DNA of 36,580 nucleotides from Ruminococcus sp. (GCA_017529875.1 JAFXNC010000012.1:1-36580), one strand, 5' to 3'; positions 1-8,340 are shown, numbered from the stretch's first letter. Numbers and translations are program-made. Notes: a model not told the origin generated them from the letters alone.

Positions 1-14
1 AGTCCAGGATATGA

Positions 15-20
15 TATAAT
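15..20 (+). promoter_or_regulatory. Possible -10 box at the window edge
   Basis: A perfect TATAAT lies at 15-20. A matching -35 box would fall outside the window, so the promoter cannot be confirmed. If real it would give the first gene a leader of roughly 200 bases. Confidence 0.25.
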
Positions 21-233
21 AAATATATACCAATTTATAAGTGTATTGTTTGCTTTATTTGTATGACATCGCCGCATGACGGCGGAGCCGCTGCTGATGA
101 TCTGACGATGGTTTGCCCTGAGTACAGGTGATGCAATGAGAAAAGAATATCAGAAAAAGACATACTTTACCCGGTCACCGTGAGCTTTGACCGCAGTTCA
201 TTTTAATTAAATTATATGGGGAAGTGAAGCACT

Positions 234-1967
234 ATGAAAGGTTTCTGTGAAAAGAAATTCAGGTCCATGCTTATATCAGGCACGTTCACCAAGGCAGTCA
301 TGTACCTAATGCTGCTGAGCGACAGCATAATCGCCGGGTTCTTCATAGGCGAATCGGGCGTTGCCGGCATCAACGCGATCACGCCTGTAACAGCTGTCGT
401 CACATTCTTCGGTGATCTTGGCTCAACAGGCGTAGGCATCGTTTTCTCACGCGAGGTCGGAGCTATGAGAAAGCGCCGTGCCGATGAGATCTTCGGACAG
501 GGTCTTATAATCAGCATCGGTCTGGGACTGATCTCCGCGCTTTTGATCTTTGTGTTCCAAAGCGCCTATTTCAGCGTAAGCGGCATCACGGGAGAGACCC
601 TTAATCAGGCGACTGAGTATTACCGCCTTGTGCCGATCAACGCTTTTCTGACTATTGTGATCTTCTATCTTGAGCAGATGGTCTACAGCGACGGAGACGA
701 ACTCTGCAACAACATCTGTTACGCTTTCCAGATAGGCGGAAATATCATCTGCTCTGTCATCCTGACAAAATTCTTCGGAATGACGGGTATCATCTTGGGC
801 TCGGTCATAGGCAACAGCCTCGGCATCCTTACCTGCTTGTGGCACTTTTTCCGTAAGAACAACACTCTGCATTTTGTGTGGCATCTGTCTATTAAGGATT
901 TTCTGCTTACATCGAGGTACAGTATCGTGGATTCCTCCGTATATATCTGCTGGGGCATTATGGACTATGTGATGATCGGCTTTGTTTCACGCAGCTACGG
1001 CGATCCCGGCCTGATAGCCCTCGCCGTGGTCGTCAGCCTGATAGAGTTCGGTGTCGTTCTGGACGGCGTGGGAATGGCTATGCAGCCGCTTGTCGGCACC
1101 TATTACGGAGAAAAGAATCACAGGCTTATAAAGAGAGTAACCAGGGCAGGCATCAAAGCAGCGATCATAGAAGGCGCTGCGGCGACCTTGCTTATTATGG
1201 TTTTTGCAAAGCAGTTCTGCGGTCTGTTCGGTGTTAAAGAAGGAGAATCGCTCGCTATGGCGATGACAGCCATCAGGATCGTCTGTCTCGGATTTGTGTT
1301 CTGCAGTCTGGTGTCACTCACCACTTCTTACTATATGCTCATAGACCGTATAGGTATGGCGACCTGCTTTGCGTGCTTCCAGAACGGTCTGTTATATATC
1401 CTCCTCCCGATACTCGGATCCCTACTTTTCGGGATAAACGGTCTGTGGGCGGGATTTGTCGCTGCTCCAGTACTGACGCTTGTCTGCGCTATGCTTTTTG
1501 TATATCTCAGATTCGGCAAAACCGATTTCCCCTTTTTGCTTGGCGATATGGATACCGAGATCGTTGTTCTGGACGATACCCTCAGTCCGGAGTCCGCATC
1601 CGCACTCTCCGTTCAGGTCGCAGACTGCCTGATCTCGCATCAGTACCCGAAAGAGACGGCAAACCGCGCCGGGTTGTTTGCTGAAGAGATAGGGCTGACC
1701 GTTCTGGACATCAACAAACAATCAAAGGATCCGATATTGGTCGAGCTTTCGCTTTTCTTTGAAGACGATCAGGTTCTTATCGTAGAACGGGACTCGGGAA
1801 AGCTTTTCAATCTGACCGACTCCGACGCACAGGTCAGCGGACTCAGCGGATTCGTGCTGAGCGGTCTTATGGAAGCCCACAAAGAAAAAGCGTATCTCGT
1901 TACCACGGGCTATAACCGGAATATGATACGATTTGCAAAGGAAAATCAAAATGGGGTGAAAACATAA
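234..1967 (+). CDS. MATE-family exporter with C-terminal RsbW-like ATPase domain
   Basis: A 577-residue protein. Residues 1 to about 430 form a polytopic MATE-type (multidrug and toxin extrusion) transporter, with a dozen hydrophobic segments in two halves. The last 130 residues are soluble and resemble the GHKL/anti-sigma kinase (RsbW/SpoIIAB) fold: an N-box-like AEEIGLTV around 483-490 and a G1-like ERDSGKLF around 518-525. The N-box Asn that binds Mg is not recognisable (Thr at that place), so ATP binding is uncertain. It is a paralogue of the exporter at 29325-31076, with the same architecture. The start is chosen for the GGGGAAGTGA ribosome site just upstream. A terminator follows at 2058. 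The ion-coupled export role comes from the family; the substrate is unknown. The C-terminal domain may act on a STAS protein (inference). Confidence 0.85.
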   Translation: MKGFCEKKFRSMLISGTFTKAVMYLMLLSDSIIAGFFIGESGVAGINAITPVTAVVTFFGDLGSTGVGIVFSREVGAMRKRRADEIFGQGLIISIGLGLISALLIFVFQSAYFSVSGITGETLNQATEYYRLVPINAFLTIVIFYLEQMVYSDGDELCNNICYAFQIGGNIICSVILTKFFGMTGIILGSVIGNSLGILTCLWHFFRKNNTLHFVWHLSIKDFLLTSRYSIVDSSVYICWGIMDYVMIGFVSRSYGDPGLIALAVVVSLIEFGVVLDGVGMAMQPLVGTYYGEKNHRLIKRVTRAGIKAAIIEGAAATLLIMVFAKQFCGLFGVKEGESLAMAMTAIRIVCLGFVFCSLVSLTTSYYMLIDRIGMATCFACFQNGLLYILLPILGSLLFGINGLWAGFVAAPVLTLVCAMLFVYLRFGKTDFPFLLGDMDTEIVVLDDTLSPESASALSVQVADCLISHQYPKETANRAGLFAEEIGLTVLDINKQSKDPILVELSLFFEDDQVLIVERDSGKLFNLTDSDAQVSGLSGFVLSGLMEAHKEKAYLVTTGYNRNMIRFAKENQNGVKT

Positions 1968-2057
1968 AGAGAATTATATGAACTATCTTTGCGGGTTATA
2001 AGCCTCAGTGCTGTGATCACTGACACCGCAGGTCTGCCGTACCACAAATAAAAAACT

Positions 2058-2096
2058 AAGGGATATATCACTCGATGGGGTGGTATATCCCTTTTT
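2058..2096. terminator. Bidirectional terminator between convergent genes
   Basis: An inverted repeat of about 14 bp (2058-2071 against 2080-2093, one G-T pair) with an 8-base loop. It has a T run on the plus side and an A run upstream that gives a T run on the minus side. It sits between the exporter gene and the minus-strand solute-binding protein gene and can end both transcripts. Confidence 0.85.
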
Positions 2097-2104
2097 GGTA
2101 TGGA

Positions 2105-3394
2105 TCATTTAAGTGTTCCGTATTTTGCAACAGCTTCATCGATGGTCATAGCTCCCGTTCCGACTTTATAGGAAGCAAGCCTGATCTGAACTGCGAGGGT
2201 GTCCTCAATGCCGAGTGCTGTGGGAGAGATCGTAAGATCAGACGAAACTCCGCCTATGGGTGCATACACCTTATCGAAGGACAGGTCATTTGACGGAGTG
2301 ATCAGACGTTTTACGGATGCCATCTGATTGAGTTCTGCTTTTGAAATGAGAAAGCGCATAAACTCATTGGTCATATCCAGATCCTTGCAGGAATTATTGA
2401 CCGAGAACTGAACGGAAGGGCTGTCAAGGAAATATCCGCCCTTTTCTGTGGTGGGTACGGGAGCGAATGTATAATTGAAGGGGTGTGCGGTAAAGGCTTC
2501 CGACTGGCTTTCGCGCTTGCCAGTACCCGATACCGTATCGCCTGTGCAGATCATCATCGGGACATCGCCCTCAAAGAATCGGAGAATGACCTCGGTATAG
2601 TTATCACCTATCTTATTGCACTCTTCCAGGTTGATACAGCCCTTGCTTATGAGCTGAGAGAGAGTCTCAAGGGCAGGGCGCATATATTCGCCTGCCGCAG
2701 GATCGCACTTATTGGCGAGCGTGACCGTCTCGGGATGCTCTGCAAGGTTCGCTGCAAAGAGCGGATATGCGATGGTATTCATAAGGCAGCCGGAAGAATC
2801 CGTGCTGTAACCCATCAGGGGGCTGGCGTAACCCTTTTCCTTGAAGGCGGCACAGACATCGTAAAGCTCCTGCAAAGTCCCGGGCACTTTGAGTCCTTCT
2901 TTTTCAAACAGGTCATTATTGATAAGCATACCGTAGGATGTGGAGAAGATCGGTACTGTCAGCACGCGGCCCTGTGAGTCGCGGTTGAGAAGCCCCTGAC
3001 GGATGCAGTCAAGATCAAGGCCGAGGGAGCTGTCGGCAAGGTCCTCCATCTTGGCGAAGACCGAGTCATAGGCGGAGTTTCCTGTCATCCAGCTGAATGA
3101 AAAGAAGATGTTGGGCGCAGAGTTTCCGCTCAGGACAGTGGCAATGGAGCTGTTGTAGTCGTCGATCTTCGTGTAGCTGAGTTCGACGTTGGGGTAATAC
3201 TGGTTAAAGCGGTCAAATTCAGCTTCAAGAGCCTCAAAATTGCTGTAGGTGCCCACTATGCTGATCTTGCAGGCAGTGGATTTATCCAGTCTGGGTTCAA
3301 AACCCTTCTGACTGTCCTGCTTGTCTTCAGAACCGCAGGAAGCTAAACCAAGTATCATGAATACCGATAGAATAATGCTGAAGATCTTTTTCAT
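2105..3394 (-). CDS. Extracellular solute-binding lipoprotein (ABC sugar-type, SBP_bac_1 family)
   Basis: A 429-residue exported lipoprotein. The signal peptide ends in the lipobox LASC with the lipidated Cys at residue 20, followed by an acidic linker. The remainder has the size and pattern of family 1 substrate-binding proteins of carbohydrate ABC importers (for example the NSAYDSVFAKMEDL and SYGMLINNDLFEKEG segments). It begins 2 bases after the histidine kinase stop, and its ribosome site (GAAAGGAGA) is built from the last codons of the kinase, so the two are translationally coupled. No permease or ATPase for import lies next to it. A sensing role, presenting a ligand to the kinase, is therefore more attractive than transport (inference). 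The ligand is unknown. Confidence 0.88.
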   Translation of the reverse strand: MKKIFSIILSVFMILGLASCGSEDKQDSQKGFEPRLDKSTACKISIVGTYSNFEALEAEFDRFNQYYPNVELSYTKIDDYNSSIATVLSGNSAPNIFFSFSWMTGNSAYDSVFAKMEDLADSSLGLDLDCIRQGLLNRDSQGRVLTVPIFSTSYGMLINNDLFEKEGLKVPGTLQELYDVCAAFKEKGYASPLMGYSTDSSGCLMNTIAYPLFAANLAEHPETVTLANKCDPAAGEYMRPALETLSQLISKGCINLEECNKIGDNYTEVILRFFEGDVPMMICTGDTVSGTGKRESQSEAFTAHPFNYTFAPVPTTEKGGYFLDSPSVQFSVNNSCKDLDMTNEFMRFLISKAELNQMASVKRLITPSNDLSFDKVYAPIGGVSSDLTISPTALGIEDTLAVQIRLASYKVGTGAMTIDEAVAKYGTLK

Positions 3395-3396
3395 TG

Positions 3397-5943
3397 TCAG
3401 GATCTCCTTTCTTTTATCTTGCGAATTTCTTTGATCACGAGTTTAACATCAAAAGGCTTGGCGATATGTCCGTTCATGCCTGCGTTGAGACATTCGGTCA
3501 CATTTTCGGAGAAAGCATCCGCAGTCATTGCGATAATGGGTATGGATGATGCCCACGGATCTTCCATTCTGCGGATCGCTCTTGTGGCATCAAGGCCGTT
3601 CATTTCGGGCATCTGCACATCCATAAAGATCAGGGTGTACTTCCCTTTCGCGGCGTTTTTCATCATATCCACGCAGATGCGGCCGTTCTCCGCACGGTCA
3701 GAGGTCATGCCGTACATTGCAAGTGTGGCATGAATGATCTCCCAGTTGATATCGTTATCCTCTGCCACGAGGATATGTATCCCATCAAGATCAGAATGAT
3801 CGTCCTCGGTCTCGGCGGAACTTACTTCCTTTCCGAGAAGCTGATTGATCTTATCGTACAGAGTGGAGCGGAAAAGCGGCTTGCTGACGAAGCCGTTGGC
3901 TCCTGCTTTTTTTGCCTCGTCTTCGATCTCCGATACATCGTAAGCTGAGATCAGCAGGATCGGGATTTTTTCGTCGATATCCGATCTGATGCGGCGCACC
4001 GTTTCGACACCGTTCATTTCAGGCATCTTCCAGTCGATGATAACAAGATCGTAGTTGCGTCCTTCCTGACGGCGGCCGAGGATCTTGTCTATTGCCTCTG
4101 CACCGCTGCCTGCAGTGTCAGTGGAAACCCCAAGCGATCCGAGAGTATCTTCGGCAGTACGGAGAAGCACTTCATCGTCATCCACCACAAGGATATCGGC
4201 AGGATCAAGGCGGATATCATCTCTGCTTTTGTCGGACACAGGGATATCGATGACCACCGTAAATGTGGTGCCTTTGCCGTCCTCGCTCTTGCAGTCGATG
4301 GTTCCGTTCATCAGATCCACCATCTTCCGGGTGATGGCAAGTCCGAGGCCTGTTCCCTGGATGCTGTTGACGCGGCTGTCGGTCTGACGTGAGAAGGGCT
4401 GGAACATCCTTTCCATGAATTCCTCGGTCATACCGATACCTGTATCAGATACCCGGTAGGTCAGTCTCACGCAGCCCGGGACGGGGCTTTCCTCCTCGTA
4501 CATATCCACACTGACGCTGCCGCCCGGTTCGGTATACTTAACGGCATTGGATAGGATATTTATATAGATCTGATTTAGTCTCAGCTGATCCGCATACAGA
4601 TATTCCTTTTCCATATGACCGACTCTGAAATTGAAATCTATATTCTTTTCCTTAACCATAGGCTGAGACAGGTTGACAAGGTTCTCCACGGTCTCGACTA
4701 TTGAGAAGGTCACAGGCGACAGGTTGAGCTTTCCGCTCTCGACTTTTGAGATGTCAAGGATATCGTTGATAAGCGTCAGCAGGTGATTGCCAGCAAGACC
4801 GATCTTGCGAAGGCTCTCCCTTGTTGCTTCGTCATCGCCGATATTCTTCTGTGCGATGGAAGTCAGACCGATTATGGCGTTCATCGGAGTACGGATATCG
4901 TGGGACATAGCTGAAAGAAAATCAGTCTTGGCTTTGTTGGCGGAGTCAGCCTCCGCAGCCGCAATACGCAGCTTTTTGTTGAAGCTCCGTATAAAGAGCA
5001 GGTCGATCACGAACAGCAGGAGCAATCCTGCGGAGATCACCCCGATCAGCAGCCAGTTTTCGGTATTAACGTTCATATCTGATTCGGGGATAAGGCCCAG
5101 CAGTATCCATCCAGATGTTTCAAGCACGGGAGTATATGCCAGCAGCATTTTTTCCTCTTTGGAGTTATAGATCGTAAATGAACCCGTACCGGATGTCATA
5201 TCATCGTGAAGGCTGTCAATAGTGGATGGGTTTGAAGAGTTATACGACTTATAGAACTCAAGGAAGTTTGAATTCTTGAATGATTTGCTTTTTATGATAT
5301 AGTTGCCCTCGGAGTCTATCAGTGTGAGTTCGGCATTCTCAAATCTCTCTCTCGGGATTATCCACTTCTGCTCCAGTTCGGATACGGGCAGCACACGGAG
5401 CAGAACGGCTTCTTTGGCTGTTCTGTCATCGGGATCGTACAGCTTTATCTTGTTGCAGAAGGCAAGGGACTGCTCGCCGTTCATCGGATTTGTATAAGCG
5501 CGTGAGATATTGGTGGATTTGCCGATCTCGGATATCCATGAGGTATCGCTCATAAAATCCATTTTTGCATAGGATACGGCGAAATCGCTGTCGGTACCCA
5601 GATGAGGCCGCGTTGATACGCCTTTTCTGCTGTCGAGCCAGATCAGATGAGCGGAGGCATCAGGCAGCACATGAGAGATACGGATAAATGCAGCCGCTTC
5701 ATCCATGGTCATTTCTCTGCTGTTGATATAGTGAGCCCACACGTCGCATATATGCTGTTCGCCCTCAAGATAGTTTTCGGTGATACGCTCCATTGTGACG
5801 GTGGTGTTTTCAAAATGCTCGGTCTGTCTTTGCTTTGTCCTTCCGTCATTGGAAACTATATATACAGAAACAAAAGCAATGATCGCAACCATTATAAGAA
5901 CGTTTATCAAGATTATCCCGGGTCTCTTCAATATCCTCACCAC
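3397..5943 (-). CDS. Hybrid sensor histidine kinase with two receiver domains
   Basis: An 848-residue membrane kinase. TM1 is about 9-31, the extracytoplasmic sensor about 32-297 (Cache-like in size), and TM2 about 298-320. A HisKA domain has the phospho-acceptor His348 in SHDIRTPMN. The HATPase has its N-box at Asn466, DTGIGM at 500-505 and GTGLGL at 530-535. Receiver 1 is about 583-702 (Asp637) and receiver 2 about 722-843 (Asp775). No DNA-binding output domain is present, so signal must pass to another protein. It is the first gene of an operon with the solute-binding lipoprotein. The start is uncertain: GTG codons at 5943 and 5940 sit almost on the AAAGGTGG ribosome site, and a TTG at 5931 would be better spaced. 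Confidence 0.93.
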   Translation of the reverse strand: MVRILKRPGIILINVLIMVAIIAFVSVYIVSNDGRTKQRQTEHFENTTVTMERITENYLEGEQHICDVWAHYINSREMTMDEAAAFIRISHVLPDASAHLIWLDSRKGVSTRPHLGTDSDFAVSYAKMDFMSDTSWISEIGKSTNISRAYTNPMNGEQSLAFCNKIKLYDPDDRTAKEAVLLRVLPVSELEQKWIIPRERFENAELTLIDSEGNYIIKSKSFKNSNFLEFYKSYNSSNPSTIDSLHDDMTSGTGSFTIYNSKEEKMLLAYTPVLETSGWILLGLIPESDMNVNTENWLLIGVISAGLLLLFVIDLLFIRSFNKKLRIAAAEADSANKAKTDFLSAMSHDIRTPMNAIIGLTSIAQKNIGDDEATRESLRKIGLAGNHLLTLINDILDISKVESGKLNLSPVTFSIVETVENLVNLSQPMVKEKNIDFNFRVGHMEKEYLYADQLRLNQIYINILSNAVKYTEPGGSVSVDMYEEESPVPGCVRLTYRVSDTGIGMTEEFMERMFQPFSRQTDSRVNSIQGTGLGLAITRKMVDLMNGTIDCKSEDGKGTTFTVVIDIPVSDKSRDDIRLDPADILVVDDDEVLLRTAEDTLGSLGVSTDTAGSGAEAIDKILGRRQEGRNYDLVIIDWKMPEMNGVETVRRIRSDIDEKIPILLISAYDVSEIEDEAKKAGANGFVSKPLFRSTLYDKINQLLGKEVSSAETEDDHSDLDGIHILVAEDNDINWEIIHATLAMYGMTSDRAENGRICVDMMKNAAKGKYTLIFMDVQMPEMNGLDATRAIRRMEDPWASSIPIIAMTADAFSENVTECLNAGMNGHIAKPFDVKLVIKEIRKIKERRS

Positions 5944-5978
5944 CTTTCAACTTAATAATTCCATAACAGTATAATAAC

Positions 5979-6007
5979 ATTATATCACATAATTTGTGAC
6001 TTTTCAA
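5979..6007 (-). promoter_or_regulatory. Sigma-A promoter of the histidine kinase operon
   Basis: Read on the minus strand: TTGAAA (6007-6002), 17-base spacer, TATAAT (5984-5979). It lies 36 bases upstream of the kinase start and overlaps the 3' end of the gene fragment at 5985-6190. Confidence 0.8.
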
Positions 6008-6190
6008 CCCCTGACCGACTTCTTTCGACTTTTACGGCATTTGCTTCCGCCAGTATCGAATCCTCGAAGACAGCCGCGCTGGCGATGTTTTTATAATAGA
6101 CCTCCTCCAGTTCTTTTCGCACCTCACTGCCAACATACTTATAAACCTGATAGACAAACCTGTCACTGTGCTGATCCCTGACATTATCTT
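5985..6190 (-). pseudogene. C-terminal fragment of an unidentified protein
   Basis: An open minus-strand frame of about 68 codons that begins inside or at the edge of the repeat element and ends in TGA at 5985. Its composition is protein-like (segments YQVYKYVGSEVRKELEEVYY and SILAEANAVKVERSRSGVEK) and it lacks its own start or ribosome site. I do not recognise the family. It lies on the same strand as the DUF262 fragment on the other side of the element, two bases out of frame. It could be the other end of the same interrupted gene or of a neighbour. Confidence 0.4.
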
Positions 6191-6346
6191 TATCCCAATT
6201 TGGTTGTGTATTGCTGACAGATATCCGGCGGAAAATGCGTAGGCTCTTAAAGAGACTACGCATTTTCCGCACCTTCCCGAGCCTTGGAACAAGGCTCGTT
6301 CACACGACAGGCGGCGAGGGCATAAGAGCAATACACATCAAAAAAG
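6191..6346. repeat. Palindromic MITE-like element, copy A
   Basis: Ends in a 10-bp inverted repeat, GTGTATTGCT (6206-6215) and AGCAATACAC (6327-6336). Similarity to copy B (32759-32857, opposite orientation) continues about 10-15 bases outside these ends: AACCAAATT on one side and a T-rich TCCCTTTTTTGA on the other. The interior holds a near-perfect 43-base hairpin (6228-6270, 15-bp outer stem) and a second hairpin with an 8-bp stem (6278-6285/6291-6298). There is no coding capacity. It adjoins the truncated DUF262 gene. Confidence 0.75.
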
Positions 6347-6466
6347 GGATTTATCTTTTGTCCATGCATATTCTCTTTGGTATAAAGGAACGGAATATCT
6401 ATAATACAATTCCGGATCAATGCTAAGTAGAGAAGCAATGGAATAACTATCAAATGAAAACTCCAT
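6338..6466 (-). pseudogene. 5' fragment of a DUF262 (GmrS-like) gene
   Basis: A 42-codon minus-strand frame with a good promoter and the ribosome site CGGAGGT 6 bases before its ATG. The product contains YRYSVPLYQREYAWTKD, which matches the N-terminal (I/V)P-x-YQR-x-Y-x-W motif of DUF262 proteins, the ParB-like nuclease/NTPase half of GmrSD-type modified-DNA restriction enzymes. Intact members run to several hundred residues. Here the frame enters the repeat element and stops within 3 codons. Promoter and start are intact, so the break looks caused by element insertion or a deletion ending at it. Confidence 0.7.
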
Positions 6467-6492
6467 AGTATTACCTCCGATAATATATATTA

Positions 6493-6521
6493 AGTATATC
6501 ATATCTCTCCCCAATAGTCAA
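6493..6521 (-). promoter_or_regulatory. Sigma-A promoter of the broken DUF262 gene
   Basis: Minus strand: TTGACT (6521-6516), 17-base spacer, TATACT (6498-6493), 26 bases upstream of the ATG at 6466. The promoter still looks functional. Confidence 0.75.
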
Positions 6522-6806
6522 TGTATTTCATCAAAATCGCCCAAATAATGCCAACAATATTATACAATATGTCCAGTTCCTCGATGTAATGCAAATCCTT
6601 CACGCCAAAAAGCCAACGCTCCTATAATAATCTCTCAATAACTAAACGTAGCAATCAATTTGATTGTTCGAAGTAGTTTGCTCGTGAATTAATCGAATTG
6701 TTGATACATTAGAACGCCTTATCTGAAATGAAATAACTCGCCTTTGTGGTGGCCGATAACAGGACAAAAGTCCAAGCATTATTGTTTATAGAAAAAACTT
6801 TACCCG
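6522..6806. other. AT-rich intergenic region
   Basis: Between the back-to-back promoters for the DUF262 fragment and the macrodomain gene. I see no convincing coding frame, RNA gene or repeat here. Confidence 0.5.
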
Positions 6807-6839
6807 CGCAGCCAAAGTACGGTTATAGGCTGCGTTTTT
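6807..6839 (+). terminator. Rho-independent terminator
   Basis: Stem CGCAGCC (6807-6813) with GGCTGCG (6828-6834), 14-base loop, followed by TTTTT. It lies just before the promoter of the macrodomain gene and insulates it. No intact plus-strand gene upstream now uses it. Confidence 0.65.
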
Positions 6840-6840
6840 G

Positions 6841-6869
6841 TTGACTGAAAGAGTAAACCGTGATATAAT
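6841..6869 (+). promoter_or_regulatory. Sigma-A promoter of the macrodomain gene
   Basis: TTGACT (6841-6846), 17-base spacer, TATAAT (6864-6869). The start codon is 27 bases downstream, preceded by the ribosome site GAAAGGACGGG. Confidence 0.85.
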
Positions 6870-6896
6870 ATACCAAAAAGAAAGGACGGGATAACG

Positions 6897-7751
6897 ATGA
6901 CAGACAGGAAAGCCAAAAACGCTGAGATCTTCAGCGATACCGAAAGAAGATATAAGACAGAGTCCGCGCTTGTTGAGGCGATAAAGCAGTCAAAAGCAGC
7001 ACAGCAGTTAATTGCTGCTGGCGACAGCATTGCAGTACCAAAGACAGACAGGACAGAAACAGCAAAGGTAATCGTCAGCGGGAAGCGTTCCCTTGAAGCG
7101 GCTGAAAGCTATGCGAAGCAGGGCAAAAAGGTCTGTGTACATAACTTTGCATCAGCGACCAACCCCGGCGGCGGTGTGGTCAGAGGCTCCTCGGCACAGG
7201 AGGAAGCTATCTGCCGCTGCTCGACCCTCTACCCCTGCCTTGATTCAAGGAATATGTGGCAGCATTTCTACGATCCGCACCGCAGGGCAAACGATCCGCT
7301 TTACAACGATGACTGCATTTACACCCCCGATGTGTATGTGATCAAGTCGGATATCAGTTTCCCCGAGCCGCTGCCGGAGCAGGACAGATACAAGGTGAAC
7401 ATCCTCACCTGTGCGGCGCCCAACCTGCGGGACAAGCCCAGCAATCCCATGAATCCCAACGCCGGGAGAAAGCCCGTAAAGCTCACAAATGCACAGCTTG
7501 AAGCTCTGATCACCTCCCGTATCAGGAGGTTGTTTGAGATCGCGGCTGCGAATGAGAACGATGTGCTTATCCTCGGTGCCTTCGGCTGCGGAGCATTCAG
7601 AAATCCTCCGGAGGTTGTGGCGAAGGTCTTTCACGATGTAATGAAAGACTGGCTCAACTATTTTGAAGTCATCGAATACGCTGTATATCACAGACCCGAT
7701 GAAGCTGCAAACTATAATGCGTTTATGAGGTCAATGAAAGAATTTATCTGA
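6897..7751 (+). CDS. TIGR02452-family macrodomain protein (bacterial PARG-like)
   Basis: A 284-residue cytoplasmic protein of the TIGR02452/bacterial-type poly(ADP-ribose) glycohydrolase family. The diagnostic PARG signature is present: GGG at 91-93, seven residues, then QEE at 101-103. Upstream NFASATNP and the C-terminal VLILGAFGCGAFRNPP segments line the ADP-ribose pocket. The family removes ADP-ribose from proteins or nucleic acids; the substrate in bacteria is mostly undefined. It stands alone behind its own promoter. Length is normal and nothing is missing. Some family members accompany toxin or NAD-related defence genes. Here only debris and an SRAP gene lie downstream, so its role in this locus is open. 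Confidence 0.88.
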   Translation: MTDRKAKNAEIFSDTERRYKTESALVEAIKQSKAAQQLIAAGDSIAVPKTDRTETAKVIVSGKRSLEAAESYAKQGKKVCVHNFASATNPGGGVVRGSSAQEEAICRCSTLYPCLDSRNMWQHFYDPHRRANDPLYNDDCIYTPDVYVIKSDISFPEPLPEQDRYKVNILTCAAPNLRDKPSNPMNPNAGRKPVKLTNAQLEALITSRIRRLFEIAAANENDVLILGAFGCGAFRNPPEVVAKVFHDVMKDWLNYFEVIEYAVYHRPDEAANYNAFMRSMKEFI

Positions 7752-7774
7752 CAAACAAGACTATCAACTATTAA

Positions 7775-7936
7775 GAGAAACTAAAAAGATACGGTTCGTT
7801 TGCAGGATATGCAAGAGGACAGTTCCAACGGCTGAAAAATGCTATTGGCAAGGACAACGGCAGCAATGTATTCAAGAGCATCAGCCTTGCAGATTCGCTC
7901 AACAGGATACAGAACCACCTTATTAACTCAATATAA
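7775..7936 (+). pseudogene. Remnant of an unidentified gene
   Basis: A 53-codon open stretch without a start codon or ribosome site, ending in TAA at 7934. The product has protein-like composition with the segment YGSFAGYARGQFQRLKNAIG. The F-x-GYA-x-x-Q-x-x-RL pattern is faintly reminiscent of the predicted nucleotidyltransferase family PF10127, but this is a guess. It is most likely a 3' fragment left by a deletion after the macrodomain gene. Confidence 0.3.
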
Positions 7937-8015
7937 GCCGCAACCCCGCCGTCACACCGCGTTCGCCTCCTGCATAGTCTTTCAAAAGGCGGCATTCGGT
8001 GGCGCAGCGTGTGCG

Positions 8016-8061
8016 CCCCGAAGAGAGACTCGAACTCTCAAAAACCTGTGTCTGAGACAGG
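8016..8061 (-). other. tRNA-like 3' half (CAG anticodon arm plus T arm)
   Basis: On the minus strand, a 5-bp stem with a 7-base loop reads as an anticodon arm (CCTGT-CTCAGAC-ACAGG, 8061-8045). It is followed by five T and then by a perfect T arm with a TTCGAGT loop (8039-8023). A GC-rich half acceptor follows. No D arm or 5' acceptor strand is present, and the variable region is too short for a normal tRNA-Leu with CAG. It may be a tRNA remnant or an old integration scar rather than a working gene. Confidence 0.3.
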
Positions 8062-8340
8062 GATGTATACAACAATGGAAACTCAATCTTTTATCGCAGA
8101 GATCTCCTTAATGAAACGGCATTTATCCTTGGGAAAAATCAGTACGGAAGGATAATATACAACAACAGATATGTCGATCCGGACAGTCAGAGATGGTATT
8201 ACGGCTGGCATATTTATAATATCATCAGCTGTGACATATCCGAATGCAAAGAAAAGATGTTTTTCGTGAAGAACCCCGATCACGAATACAGACAGCTTCT
8301 TGATCTCAGACAAAAGGATCTCTTAAGTGAGGTGACGATT
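8056..8340 (+). pseudogene. Open frame of unknown origin leading into the SRAP gene
   Basis: 95 codons without a stop, in frame with the SRAP gene. The translation is protein-like (for example YGRIIYNNRYVDPDSQRWYY). It has no plausible start except an ATG at 8257, which lacks a good ribosome site. SRAP enzymes need Cys2 freed at the N-terminus, so this stretch cannot be part of the active SRAP protein. I read it as a gene remnant. Family unknown. Confidence 0.35.

Noticed and set aside
8016..8061. Functional tRNA-Leu gene
   Set aside because: D arm and 5' acceptor strand are absent and the variable region is too short for tRNA-Leu.
8257..8340. Longer N-terminus for the SRAP protein
   Set aside because: The enzyme needs Cys2 at its processed N-terminus, and the ATG at 8341 has the better ribosome site.
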